From Rhodocytophaga aerolata (GTDB lineage: Bacteria; Bacteroidota; Bacteroidia; Cytophagales; 172606-1): 64,000 nt of DNA. Below, in pieces: positions 18,611-28,225 of the stretch. Numbering within the stretch: the stretch's first letter is position 1; the number at the start of each line of letters is the position of its first letter. The notes under the pieces are model-generated. The model ran no database searches, was not told where the DNA came from, and worked only from the letters and a program-made list of their open reading frames with translations. The stretch lies in NCBI RefSeq assembly GCF_030503435.1, contig NZ_JAUKPO010000001.1, forward strand, positions 868,001 through 932,000, given 5' to 3'. The position numbers and the translations under genes are program-made.

Positions 18611-20113
18611 TCATGGAATCCGCTTGATTAATAATGCTATGTCTGTCCATCCAAGTGGCAGTTCTATTGATAGAAGACCTTTGTTAGTGGTGTGGGCTTT
18701 CGTAAAATCTTGAGCAGTATTGGCTTGTGTGTGCCAGAAAATAACCTTGTAATTTCCTATAGCCATAGAAAGCCGTAACATTACCGGAGCTGAAGAAACC
18801 TGCGGAGCCACCATTCCTCCAATGGTGTTGGTATGCAGCAGCCAGATAATTGCCTGGTTGCTGTCGCCGCAAGCAAACACTTGTATGTTTTTAGAAGATA
18901 CTTTTATAGCTTTGGCGATATTCCGTCTGCTAAAGGTCGTCCAATCTACTAATTCACAGAAGGCTGCCATACTTTTCTGTGCCAGCTGCATACCTTGGGT
19001 TAATACATGCGGATGCCGGTAAGGCCAACGCATCCCCCCGCCTGCACCACCCGATGCCAGATGTGCCCATTGCATGAAGCGGAAATATTCTTCATCGAAT
19101 GTCTGAGGCAGAGTGCCTTTCCTTTTCCGGAAGGCACGGATTGGCCCGTGTTCACTGTCGAAAAAAGGCCGGCTATTGCTGAGTTGAGCTAGTGCTTTGC
19201 TTGCTAATTTTTCTGTACCAATGGCGGCTTTTACAGTATCCGTGGGAGCATCCAGGGCTGTTAACCCGTAAAAATGTGTGGTAGCAAAATCTAAGGAGGG
19301 ATGCCTGAAAATAATTTCCTGCAAAGCCGGATACTTGTTTAGATGCGGAGCAAAGGCAGAAACTGTTTGCAAATGTGCTTTTCCATGAATTTGTATTTCC
19401 AGGCCCCGTAAGAAAGTACTTATGTCCGTAACAAATTCATCAATAGCGGCAACTTCATTATTGGAATGAATGGGTTCTACTTCGTTCCATAAATCCCAGG
19501 CAAACAATACGCCGCTTTTGCCCCAACGCCCTGTTACAAAAGCCAGTCTGTTTTTCAAGGCTTGTTTAGTATTTGTACAGGCCAACCATTGAGATTTACT
19601 GCTGCATGGGCCACCGTTCCGCTGGTTATAAGGATGTTTTCTCCACCTCCGGCGCATCCAGAAGGTATCAAAGGGGGTGAGCAGCAGCCGTACCCTATGC
19701 TTTTCGCATAAGCTGAACAAATCGTCCCACAACTGAATCATAAACGGATTAAATACACCTGCCGGATATTCCAGATAGCGGTGTTCCGTCTGGCAATACT
19801 CCAGCATCAGCCGCAAACAGGTTACGCCCTGGGCTGCCAGATTCTGCAGATACATATCTACCGCTGCCATATTCTTCCGCCTGTACAAACCGGCCAGTCC
19901 AGGCCAGGTAATGGCATCATTCTGCCCGATAGGTGTCCATGCATGGCCTTCTTCCGTTATAAAATAAGGCGCTGAGGGTGCTACTTTTATCCAGGGTACT
20001 GGTGGAATAGCATAAACTGGTTTTGAAGCGGAGTAAGGCAGAGAAAAAATATCCGGGTGTGTAGCTGCTATCACAGGCGAAGAAAAGATTGCTGCAAAAT
20101 ACGATGAAGTCAC
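18611..20113 (-). CDS. Glycoside hydrolase, GH5-like TIM barrel
   Basis: 500 residues. TIM-barrel glycosidase of clan GH-A: acid/base Glu in FAWDLWNEVEP and nucleophile Glu in FFDSEHGP, both at the expected strand ends. The nearest familiar groups are GH5-type beta-mannanases and cellulases. The only start is a GTG at 20113, because an in-frame TAG lies two codons upstream. The N-terminus does not look like a normal signal peptide although the first 20 residues are mildly hydrophobic, so the location is unclear. It is upstream of galK on the same strand with a 124-bp gap. A link to galactose-containing glycans is plausible but not shown. Confidence 0.82.
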   Translation of the reverse strand: MTSSYFAAIFSSPVIAATHPDIFSLPYSASKPVYAIPPVPWIKVAPSAPYFITEEGHAWTPIGQNDAITWPGLAGLYRRKNMAAVDMYLQNLAAQGVTCLRLMLEYCQTEHRYLEYPAGVFNPFMIQLWDDLFSLCEKHRVRLLLTPFDTFWMRRRWRKHPYNQRNGGPCSSKSQWLACTNTKQALKNRLAFVTGRWGKSGVLFAWDLWNEVEPIHSNNEVAAIDEFVTDISTFLRGLEIQIHGKAHLQTVSAFAPHLNKYPALQEIIFRHPSLDFATTHFYGLTALDAPTDTVKAAIGTEKLASKALAQLSNSRPFFDSEHGPIRAFRKRKGTLPQTFDEEYFRFMQWAHLASGGAGGGMRWPYRHPHVLTQGMQLAQKSMAAFCELVDWTTFSRRNIAKAIKVSSKNIQVFACGDSNQAIIWLLHTNTIGGMVAPQVSSAPVMLRLSMAIGNYKVIFWHTQANTAQDFTKAHTTNKGLLSIELPLGWTDIALLIKRIP

Positions 20114-20360
20114 CGGCTATCCAACCTTCTTTTTTATGCTTTTTAAATACAGTTGAGAATCAAAACAGGCTCTAGAATTTTCAACTATTTGCTTTGTGAA
20201 AAGGAAACATAGCCGTTCCATTCTCCTATACGTATATTAAACACTCTCCAGGAGAGATGTATGAAGCACCCTATAGTGTTGACTTTATGAAGTATATTTT
20301 TTGTAACGGGTAATTCATTTTCAAATTTTCACATTTCCTAATTTACACATTGATGTAGGT
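20114..20360. other. Divergent intergenic region
   Basis: 247 bp between the GH5-like gene and rtcB. It must carry both promoters. I could not place a full Bacteroidota promoter; no RNA gene or repeat is visible. Confidence 0.4.
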
Positions 20361-21818
20361 ATGGCCAAACAGTTAAATAATAATGAGCTAAGAGCTATCG
20401 GGTTTTATGAATCGGATGTGTTGAAAAGTGCCGGAAAACTGGCAAAAAACCTGATCAAGCAGAAGGAGTTTACCAAAGAAGAACTATTAGCCTGGTATGC
20501 CAAAATTCTGGAAAACCCGCAGGACTTTACCGATCATGAAGTATTTGGAGGTATAGCCCAGGCCATTCAAGTAAAGCAACCCGCAAAAAAGACCCAGAAA
20601 AAGCAGACCAGTCAATATGAGTTGAAGCAGGACAAACCAGCCTACAAAGTATACGGACCCGAACAAATAGAAGCCGGTGCCCTGCAGCAGATGGATACTG
20701 CCATGAAATTGCCTGTGGCCGTGGCTGGCTCCCTCATGCCCGATGCCCATCATGGCTATGGATTGCCTATTGGTGGCGTACTGGCAACTACGGCTAACAC
20801 CGTTATTCCCTTTGCCGTGGGAGTAGATATTGCCTGCCGCATGTGTATGTCCGTTTTTGATATAGAAGCCCATTATATAGCTCATAAAGATCATCTGCTG
20901 AAAAGTTATTTGCAGAACAATACCGTTTTTGGCCTGGACACCAAAAACATGAACTCCCTGCCCGACGACATATTTGATAACCCCAACTGGAAGGCCACCA
21001 GTGTAATTCGTGGCCTGCGCCAGAAAGCGGAAGCTCAACTCGGCTCCTCAGGTACAGGCAATCATTTTGTTGAATGGGGAATATTGGAAATTACCGAAGA
21101 AACCAAAGAACTGCGCTTACCTAAGGGTAAATACCTGGCGCTCCTCTCCCACTCTGGTTCCCGGGGTTTTGGGGCCAATATTGCTAACCATTATTCTAAA
21201 CTAGCTATGGAACGCACCAAGCTGCCCAGAGAAGCACAGCACTTAGCCTGGCTAGATTTGAATACCGAAGAAGGGCAGGAATACTGGATAGGGATGAACC
21301 TGGCGGGTGAATATGCCTCGGCTAACCACCATCAGATTCACCGGAAAATGGCCAAAGCATTGGGTGTAAAACCCTCTCTGGTAGTAGAAAACCACCATAA
21401 CTTTGCCTGGAAAGAAACCCTGGCTGATGGCACGCCTGTTATTGTGCACCGGAAGGGAGCCACACCTGCTGGGAAAGGTGTATTAGGAATTATTCCTGGT
21501 TCTTCGGCACAGCCAGGTTTTGTAGTGAAAGGAAAAGGGAATCCGTTCTCTATTAACTCTGCTTCTCATGGAGCAGGCCGCCTGATGTCCCGCTCCAAGG
21601 CATTAAATAGCCTCAACAAAAAAGAGGTAAGGGAGTTTCTGGCAGAAAAAGGAGTAACCCTGATTGGCGGCGATCTGGATGAGGCACCTATGGTATACAA
21701 GGATATTCATGCCGTAATAGCAGCCCAGGCTGATCTGGTAGAAGTACTTGGTAATTTTACCCCCAAGATTGTCCGCATGGCTGACCCTGACAGGCGCAAA
21801 GGATGCAGGGAAGATTAA
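20361..21818 (+). CDS. rtcB: RtcB family RNA ligase
   Basis: 485 residues. RtcB joins 2',3'-cyclic phosphate or 3'-phosphate RNA ends to 5'-OH ends using GTP and Mn2+. Seen: the metal Cys in VGVDIACRM, GSSGTGNHFVEWG, LLSHSGSRGFGANI, VENHHNFAWKE, HRKGATPAGKG, and ASHGAGRLMSR with the His that becomes guanylated. The DIACRM form, instead of DIGCGM of the archaeal/E. coli type, marks the shorter bacterial RtcB branch. No archease, RtcA or RtcR homologue is next to it. Expected role: repair of RNAs cut by toxins or stress nucleases; in this organism that is inference. Confidence 0.95.
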   Translation: MAKQLNNNELRAIGFYESDVLKSAGKLAKNLIKQKEFTKEELLAWYAKILENPQDFTDHEVFGGIAQAIQVKQPAKKTQKKQTSQYELKQDKPAYKVYGPEQIEAGALQQMDTAMKLPVAVAGSLMPDAHHGYGLPIGGVLATTANTVIPFAVGVDIACRMCMSVFDIEAHYIAHKDHLLKSYLQNNTVFGLDTKNMNSLPDDIFDNPNWKATSVIRGLRQKAEAQLGSSGTGNHFVEWGILEITEETKELRLPKGKYLALLSHSGSRGFGANIANHYSKLAMERTKLPREAQHLAWLDLNTEEGQEYWIGMNLAGEYASANHHQIHRKMAKALGVKPSLVVENHHNFAWKETLADGTPVIVHRKGATPAGKGVLGIIPGSSAQPGFVVKGKGNPFSINSASHGAGRLMSRSKALNSLNKKEVREFLAEKGVTLIGGDLDEAPMVYKDIHAVIAAQADLVEVLGNFTPKIVRMADPDRRKGCRED

Positions 21819-22219
21819 GCAACAAACTGGATTAGAAAGATAATAATGATAAAGGTGAGTATACTGCTTTTTGTAGTAAATAACTCTTTTCTTTTCCGAA
21901 GGCTAAACCCTAAATATCTACTAATCAAATAATTGCTCTAAATACAAACCAACAACAGGACACGATACTATATATTTTATTCCAGCTATTTTTTTGCAGA
22001 TCAAAGGATTCTCGTCTTGCAATTGCTGCTGTAGAAGAAATTATTACATCCCAGAATTCTGAGAATAAAGTAAAAGTTGTGCTAAACATATAAAAAACGT
22101 AAATTTTCCATTAACCTTTTCTGAGAATAGTTGGTATATATTAAGAAATTGTTAAATTTATATTACTAAGTTTTAACAAAACAATTTGTTTGTGCAGTAC
22201 TTTAACCCAGTGTATATCC
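21819..22219. other. Intergenic region without a visible gene
   Basis: About 400 bp, strongly AT-rich toward the right. One 28-codon frame starts at 21846 but has no coding character. No terminator with a good stem was found after rtcB. Confidence 0.4.
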
Positions 22220-23074
22220 TTGAAAAGAAATTTACTCATCTATATCTGGCTTTTTCTGGCTCCTTTGGCTAGCCTATGTGCACAGCCAGTAGCCTATGTT
22301 TCTTCGGTTGAAAAAAAGGCATTTGCCCTTGCCAAAAATGCTTCGCCAGAAAATCTTTTTATGCTCCTGCTTGCGTCAGATCCACAGATGACGCACGAAA
22401 AAGTTAGCCATCTGCAGCAGCAACTGCATAGCTTTATCCTTCATTTACAAGAGAAAAAACATCAGTTTGCCTCAGAGAAAAAATACCTGCACTGGGTAGT
22501 ACAAGAGGTTAGAAACCAGTATCTGCACGATTACGAATTATACCCTTCCTTTCACCAACTATTCGCTAACGGCACCTACAATTGCTTATCGGGTACAGCC
22601 TTATACGGATTAATTTTACAGAAGCTAAATTATCAGGTAGAAATCCATGAAACGGCTTTTCATGCCTATCTTATCATTCATACACCTAAACGGAAGATAT
22701 TGCTGGATGCCACAGATGCTGAAAATGGATTTGCCTATTATGCCTACCAGATACAAGCCAGAGAAGCCTTGTACCGGGAAAATGAACGGGCCAGGTATCA
22801 GCCTGCGTTTAACCGGGTAATTGATTTTTATGAACTGGCCGGATTGCATTATTATAATGAAGGGATCATTCAATTTAATGCACAAAATTACACTGCTAGT
22901 TTAAATTACCTGGAGAAGGCCGCTCAATTATACCCCCGCTCTGAACGTATCCAACATTTACAGGCAAATGCATTACAGAGTCAGCAAAGATTTGAAGCCT
23001 CACAGGTTACCAGACGATCGAACAAGCCCAAAGGAATTAGTGCTGTTCAAACCAATGAATCTGCCCATAAATAA
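22220..23074 (+). CDS. Exported transglutaminase-like protein with TPR tail
   Basis: 284 residues from a TTG at 22220, chosen because it gives a normal signal peptide (KRNLLIYIWLFLAPLASLCAQ); another TTG lies at 22190. The middle resembles a transglutaminase/papain-type fold: Cys122 in YNCLSGTALYGLIL, His148 in AFHAYLII and Asp163 in LLDATD, in the expected order and spacing. A TPR-like pair follows (AGLHYYNEGIIQFNAQNYTA). It may be a periplasmic peptidase, amidase or a non-catalytic binder. Family function unknown. It ends inside a strong terminator shared with dsbD. Confidence 0.75.
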   Translation: MKRNLLIYIWLFLAPLASLCAQPVAYVSSVEKKAFALAKNASPENLFMLLLASDPQMTHEKVSHLQQQLHSFILHLQEKKHQFASEKKYLHWVVQEVRNQYLHDYELYPSFHQLFANGTYNCLSGTALYGLILQKLNYQVEIHETAFHAYLIIHTPKRKILLDATDAENGFAYYAYQIQAREALYRENERARYQPAFNRVIDFYELAGLHYYNEGIIQFNAQNYTASLNYLEKAAQLYPRSERIQHLQANALQSQQRFEASQVTRRSNKPKGISAVQTNESAHK

Positions 23075-23110
23075 AGAAGAAAGGCTCCATGAGGAGCCTT
23101 TCTTCTTTAT
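23071..23110. terminator. Bidirectional terminator containing both flanking stop codons
   Basis: Perfect 18-bp stem, arms 23071-23088 and 23093-23110, with an ATGA loop. The stop codon of the left gene (23072-23074) and that of dsbD (23107-23109, minus strand) both lie inside the arms. Confidence 0.93.
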
Positions 23111-25272
23111 CTGGAGGTAAGGGGATTATTTACTTTTACCGTATTTCCTTGTTTAAATTGGGCAATTCCTTGCTGCAGGAATGCATGAAATTTATCAGCA
23201 TCCAGGTCGTACGCTTTAGGCTCCATCAGTTTTTCACCATTATGGTTTAATAGGAGATAAAAAGGCTGAGCATTGTTATTGAAATTGGTAATCTGGAAAT
23301 CGGCGTTTTGTGCGCCTATGGTCCGCTTCACTTTATTGTCATAGGTAGACGTATACCATTCACTTTGTGGCAATTCATATTTATCATCTACATATAAGGC
23401 AATTACTACATACTCATTAGCCAAAGTATTCAGTACCTGCGGGTTAGACCATACACGGGCTTCCATCTCACGGCAGTTTACACAACCATGGCCTGTAAAA
23501 TCAATAAAAATAGGCTTGTTCACTTTTTTCGCATACGCTAAGCCTTGCTTGTAGTCAAAAAATCCTTTCAGGCCATGTGGTAATTTCAGAAAATCACTGT
23601 ACTTAGGATTTTCTGTAAACTCCTGCTGATTTGCCACAAACAACCCGGTACTTGCTTTATTCAGGTCAAAATCCTGTGTGGTTTGTGGAGGCAGGTACCC
23701 TGCTAAGCTTTTCAACGGAGCGCCAAACATACCTGGCAACAGATACACCACAAAGGTAAAAGTAAGAATGGCTAATATGGTTCGGGGCACACTTACTTTG
23801 GTAGTATCCGGATCGCTAGCCAGTTTAATTTTGCCTAATAGATAAAATCCAATAATGGAGAAAATGACTATCCAGAAAGCCAGGAACACTTCCCGATCTA
23901 AAATCCCCCAATGATATACCTGATCGGCAATACTCAGGAATTTTAAAGCCAGAGCCAGTTCCAGAAAACCAAGCACTACTTTTACCGAATTAAGCCAGCC
24001 ACCAGATTTAGGTAAACTGCTGAGCCACTGCGGAAAAATAGCAAACAAACTAAATGGCAAGGCAAAAGCTAAAGAGAAAGCAAACATCCCGGCTACCGGC
24101 TTTATTACCTTGCCTCCGGCAGATTCTACTAAAATGCTTCCTACCAAAGGGCCAGTACAAGAGAAAGAAACCAGTACAATGGTAAAGGCCATAAAAAACA
24201 CCCCTAAATAGCCTCCTTTATCAGCCTGGGCATCTACTTTGGTTATGACAGAACCAGGAATATTAATGTCGAATAAGCCTAAAAAAGAAAGGCCAAACAG
24301 GATGAATATAAAAAAGAACAATAAATTAGGCAGCCAGTGCGTACTGACAAAATTGGCAAACCCTGGTCCATTAATTAAAGAAACAACTGTACCGATCAGT
24401 ACATATAATACAATAATAGAAAGTCCATAAATCAAAGCTTTTACAATTCCCTGGCTACGGCTGGCACTATGTCGGGTAAAAAACGTAACCGTCATTGGAA
24501 TCATAGGAAACACGCAAGGCGTAAGTAAAGCGGCTAAACCAGCCAGGAATGCCAGCAACATAAATGCACCTAAAGAATAAGGATCATTATCACTTACAGC
24601 TGGTGTAGCTTGTGTATCTGTGGATGTAACTGCTTTCTCTGTGGAAGTCTGGGGAATAGTTTTCTCTTTTACCACATTGGCTTGAGCACTACTGGTAGCA
24701 GACATGGTATCTGCTGAGGCAGCGGCAAGCGTATTTTCTGAAGCTGTATTAGTTTGTGCTACTTTCTCTTCCGTTACCGGAGGGCTGCTTGCATTGGCAG
24801 CGGCTACTTTGATGCCGGTAAAGGAAAAATCGTCTTCAAAAGGAATACACTGGCCGGTAACATCCGTGCAAACCTGGTATTCGGATGTGCCCTCTATACG
24901 CGGATTAGCTTTAAGAATCTTAACTGTCTGCCGGAACTCGCCTTTGCCTGTAAAATAGGTATAGTCGCCATCAAATACGTCGCTGTATTTTTTCTTAGGG
25001 TTGATAGGTTTCACTTTTCCCACCAGCTCATAGGTATCATTCGGTTTGAAGGTAAAAGTAGTCACCTGTGGACCCAGGTCTGGATCAAAATCTGAAGAAT
25101 ACACATACCAGTCCTTTTCTACCACTGCTGTGAAGATAAGATCTATTTGTTCGCCGGCTTTTACATCTTTCTTAGAGGGCTCATAGGTCCATTTAATGGG
25201 TTTAAGTACTTGAGCATAAGAGCCCATGGACAAAAGCAGAAAGAAAATACCGGATAAAAATTTCAGTTTCAT
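23107..25272 (-). CDS. dsbD: Thiol:disulfide interchange protein DsbD
   Basis: 721 residues. Moves electrons from cytosolic thioredoxin through the inner membrane to periplasmic thiols. Order: signal peptide (1-20), N-terminal DsbD-alpha/beta-sandwich (about 25-165), Ala/Thr/Ser linker (165-230), eight-helix CcdA/DsbD membrane domain (about 235-525) with the two redox Cys in LTPCVFPMIPMT and SFSCTGPLVG, and a C-terminal thioredoxin domain with CVNC in FTGHGCVNCREMEARVW. All redox Cys pairs needed are present. Likely role: reducing power for cytochrome c maturation or oxidised cell-surface proteins. Divergent from the PorE-like gene. Confidence 0.95.
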   Translation of the reverse strand: MKLKFLSGIFFLLLSMGSYAQVLKPIKWTYEPSKKDVKAGEQIDLIFTAVVEKDWYVYSSDFDPDLGPQVTTFTFKPNDTYELVGKVKPINPKKKYSDVFDGDYTYFTGKGEFRQTVKILKANPRIEGTSEYQVCTDVTGQCIPFEDDFSFTGIKVAAANASSPPVTEEKVAQTNTASENTLAAASADTMSATSSAQANVVKEKTIPQTSTEKAVTSTDTQATPAVSDNDPYSLGAFMLLAFLAGLAALLTPCVFPMIPMTVTFFTRHSASRSQGIVKALIYGLSIIVLYVLIGTVVSLINGPGFANFVSTHWLPNLLFFFIFILFGLSFLGLFDINIPGSVITKVDAQADKGGYLGVFFMAFTIVLVSFSCTGPLVGSILVESAGGKVIKPVAGMFAFSLAFALPFSLFAIFPQWLSSLPKSGGWLNSVKVVLGFLELALALKFLSIADQVYHWGILDREVFLAFWIVIFSIIGFYLLGKIKLASDPDTTKVSVPRTILAILTFTFVVYLLPGMFGAPLKSLAGYLPPQTTQDFDLNKASTGLFVANQQEFTENPKYSDFLKLPHGLKGFFDYKQGLAYAKKVNKPIFIDFTGHGCVNCREMEARVWSNPQVLNTLANEYVVIALYVDDKYELPQSEWYTSTYDNKVKRTIGAQNADFQITNFNNNAQPFYLLLNHNGEKLMEPKAYDLDADKFHAFLQQGIAQFKQGNTVKVNNPLTSR

Positions 25273-25780
25273 GTGTATATCAATTTAATTTTCAATGGTC
25301 ACATGGAATGGCCATTTCATATACGTACGTGTATGGCAGGTTTGCTTCTGTTATAACAATACATTTTTAAAATAATTTCATTCACTGGCTACTATTCATA
25401 GGCTCCCAGGGAACAATCAGGTGGGCAACTCCCGCATTTTATACATCGGTACCCGCAACAGCTTTATAGAACAGCAAAACGTAGAAATAGTTTGGAAATA
25501 TCACCTCCCCGGCTGCTGCGACTTTTCCTTCTCATTTGTAAAGAACAAATGGCTCTTATAAATTTCTAATAAGCAAGTTCTGCCTGCAATCAGCACTTCA
25601 TAAAAAGGATACATTCCACAACAAAAACTGCCTCTGGCTCTTTTACCTGAATGCTTTTTATGACCTGCTGCAAAACTACAGAATTTACCGACCTATACCA
25701 CCTGCTGAAAAGCTTTCAATGTATAAATAGATAAGTATCTATCTGATTAACTAAAAAATAAAGACAAGAAGCCATTTTTA
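25273..25780. other. Long divergent intergenic region
   Basis: 508 bp between dsbD and the PorE-like gene. It must hold both promoters. No TAnnTTTG element or known RNA family was recognised. A minus-strand frame of 37 codons (25501-25614) and an overlapping open frame without ATG upstream of it have a faint coding look and could be a gene remnant. A small RNA cannot be excluded. Confidence 0.4.
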
Positions 25781-28114
25781 ATGAATGTTTGTATGAACCG
25801 CAAATCTTACACCTGTGCTTTCCTGTTACTTATTTCCAGCCTCTCTTTTCAGAGCTACGACAGCTTTGGACAAAGCGCAGAAATAGACAGAAAAATAAAG
25901 AAAGCCGATGCTTTACTCAATATTAAGGATTATGCGCAGGCATTACCTTTATATCTGGAACTAGATAAAGCAACCCCCAATGATCCTCAGACCAGCTATG
26001 CCATAGGCGTATGTTATTTCAATATGCCAGGCCAGTTATTGAAGTCTATTCCCTACTTCGAGGCAGCCATCAAAAGTAAAGATGCCGGTATTCCCCCCAG
26101 GGCACACTTTAACCTGGGAAAAGGGTATCATCTGGACGGTAAATTCGATGCAGCTATTGAACAGTTCAATTTGTATAAAACAGTAGCCAAAGAAGCAGAA
26201 AAACTTGCCGAAGCAACCCGCCAGATTCAGTTTTGTACCAATGCCAAGGTACTAAACCAGGTAGAAGCTGTGGTATTTGTGCAGAATATAGGGGCACCCG
26301 TTAACACACAACATACAGAATACGGCCCCGTAATTTCTGCAGATGAAAAAGTACTTGTGTACACGTCTCTTAAACCTGGTACAGCTACTACTCCGGGCTC
26401 CAAACCCTTAGATATAGAAGACATTCTGGTTTCTAACAAAATAAGTAATGCCTGGGCTGCTCCGAAAAGCATTGGCATTGTGGCCCCGGTAGTAAATAAT
26501 ATTAAAAGTAATATCGGCTCAGTTGGTCTTTCGCCGGATGGACAAAAGTTGCTGCTCTACATGGGTACTACCGCTAACACCGGTGATATTTATACGAGCT
26601 TACTGCAAGGGGACAAATGGGCGGCTCCTGTCCGTTTAGGGAAAGAAGTAAACTCTCCCTCTCAGGAAAGCAGCGCCAGTTTTACCCCTGATGAAAAAAT
26701 CATGTATTTCTCCAGCAACCGTCCGGGTGGCATTGGCGGCATGGATATTTATAAGGTAGAAAAACAGCCGAATGGCGAATGGGGAACCCCAATTAACCTG
26801 GGTCCTGCCATTAACACGCCTTACGATGAAGAAGCTCCTTTTATTCACCCAGATAAGAAAACCCTGTATTTCTCTTCTGACGGACACAACTCAATGGGTG
26901 GTTTTGATATTTTCAAAGCTGTTTTGGACAAAGGCCGCTGGTCGGTTCCAGCTAATATGGGAGTGCCGGTAAATACGCCTTACAACGATAGTTATTTTGC
27001 TTTGTCTGCCGATGGAAAAAAAGGCTATTTCTCCTCTGACCGTCCGGGTGGATTAGGCGGGCAGGATATTTACTTCCTAGGTATTCCGGAAGAGCAGGGT
27101 GTAGTGCCATTAACCATGATGAAAGGTAGAATATTAGCCGGCACACCTCCAAAAGCGTTGAAAACGGTAATTAAGGTGGTAGATAAAGAAACACAAGAGA
27201 TTATCAAAGATGTATATAACCCGAATGCAAAAACAGGCGATTATCTGGTAATTTTCCCTCCCGGCAAAAACTATGATATGATTATTGAGGCAGAAGGATT
27301 TAAACCATATCTAGTGAATATTTATGTGCCTAACCAGAATTACTTCTATGAGCTATACCAGGAAATTTTACTGAATCCGGTGACCAAAGACGGTAAAGTA
27401 GTAGGACAGGAAATATCTGTAAAGAATGCCTTTTATGATGTAGAAAAAGAGGGAGATGCCAAAGCGAAGCAAAACAATTCTGAAGTATTTGCCTTAATGG
27501 GCAACATTATGTCAGCTGCTGACTCTGCTGCCTTGAGTGCCCTGCTGGATGTTGCTTACTCCGACCGGGTAGACATGAACAACCTGGCCAAGAACGAAAC
27601 CCCAGCTGGTGACCGGTTCATGTACACCGATGCTAGCGGAAAGTTGCAGCCTTTTGTGGTAGGTAAAGATACATTATATACGATGGCAGCAGTAAACACC
27701 AATGAGATCAAGAAAACGCCTGCTCAGAATAAAGTACAGATTACTAAAGAAACGGTTATTAAACCCAACCAGATTTATATCGTCTATTTTGATACAGATA
27801 AGGCTAATTTAAAAGCAGAAGCAACGCCTGAACTGGAAAAAGTATATGAATTCTTGAAGAAGAATCCAACGTACGGAATTAAAATAGCCGGCCATACCGA
27901 TAATGTAGGTACCAAAGAACGGAATCAGCAGATTTCCGAAACACGTGCCAAAGAAGTAGTTAAATACATGGTGGCCAAAGGCATTTCAGCCAACCGTACC
28001 TTAGCCAAAGGCTACGGACAAACGGACCCGCTGAATAATAATGAAACGGAGGAAGATAAGAAAAAGAACCGGCGTGTAGAAATTACCCTGGTTGAGTTGC
28101 AAAAAGCAGATTAA
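25781..28114 (+). CDS. TPR, PD40-propeller and OmpA-domain protein, PorE-like
   Basis: 777 residues. Order: signal peptide, TPR repeats (about 35-145), a PD40/WD40-like beta-propeller (about 175-435, blades with SPDGQKLLLYMG, MYFSSNRPGGIGGMDIYK, YFSSDRPGGLGGQDIYF), a carboxypeptidase-regulatory-like sandwich (about 445-530), and an OmpA peptidoglycan-binding domain (about 660-777, YFDTDKANLKAEA, AGHTDNVGTKERNQ, KNRRVEI). This is the same order as PorE of the T9SS in Porphyromonas, which ties the secretion complex to the cell wall. PorE is a lipoprotein, and no lipobox is visible here, so it could instead be a paralogue. Starts at 25781 or 25793 are possible. Confidence 0.85.
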   Translation: MNVCMNRKSYTCAFLLLISSLSFQSYDSFGQSAEIDRKIKKADALLNIKDYAQALPLYLELDKATPNDPQTSYAIGVCYFNMPGQLLKSIPYFEAAIKSKDAGIPPRAHFNLGKGYHLDGKFDAAIEQFNLYKTVAKEAEKLAEATRQIQFCTNAKVLNQVEAVVFVQNIGAPVNTQHTEYGPVISADEKVLVYTSLKPGTATTPGSKPLDIEDILVSNKISNAWAAPKSIGIVAPVVNNIKSNIGSVGLSPDGQKLLLYMGTTANTGDIYTSLLQGDKWAAPVRLGKEVNSPSQESSASFTPDEKIMYFSSNRPGGIGGMDIYKVEKQPNGEWGTPINLGPAINTPYDEEAPFIHPDKKTLYFSSDGHNSMGGFDIFKAVLDKGRWSVPANMGVPVNTPYNDSYFALSADGKKGYFSSDRPGGLGGQDIYFLGIPEEQGVVPLTMMKGRILAGTPPKALKTVIKVVDKETQEIIKDVYNPNAKTGDYLVIFPPGKNYDMIIEAEGFKPYLVNIYVPNQNYFYELYQEILLNPVTKDGKVVGQEISVKNAFYDVEKEGDAKAKQNNSEVFALMGNIMSAADSAALSALLDVAYSDRVDMNNLAKNETPAGDRFMYTDASGKLQPFVVGKDTLYTMAAVNTNEIKKTPAQNKVQITKETVIKPNQIYIVYFDTDKANLKAEATPELEKVYEFLKKNPTYGIKIAGHTDNVGTKERNQQISETRAKEVVKYMVAKGISANRTLAKGYGQTDPLNNNETEEDKKKNRRVEITLVELQKAD

Positions 28115-28145
28115 GCAATTAGCAGCCTCCGCCTTATCTTTAAGT

Positions 28146-28186
28146 AAAACAAAAGCCGTAATCTTGTGGATTACGGCTTTTGTTTT
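28146..28186. terminator. Bidirectional terminator
   Basis: Perfect 18-bp stem (28146-28163 with 28169-28186), 5-nt loop, A-run and T-run at the ends. It separates the PorE-like gene from the convergent Lrp gene. Confidence 0.93.
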
Positions 28187-28225
28187 TATTTGCATTACGT
28201 ATCTATAATTATCCTGGGATAACTA

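Noticed and set aside
21846-21932. A 28-codon frame after rtcB
   Set aside because: Too short and without any coding support.
25501-25614. A 37-codon minus-strand frame upstream of dsbD
   Set aside because: Faint coding look but no family pattern; noted only as a possible remnant.
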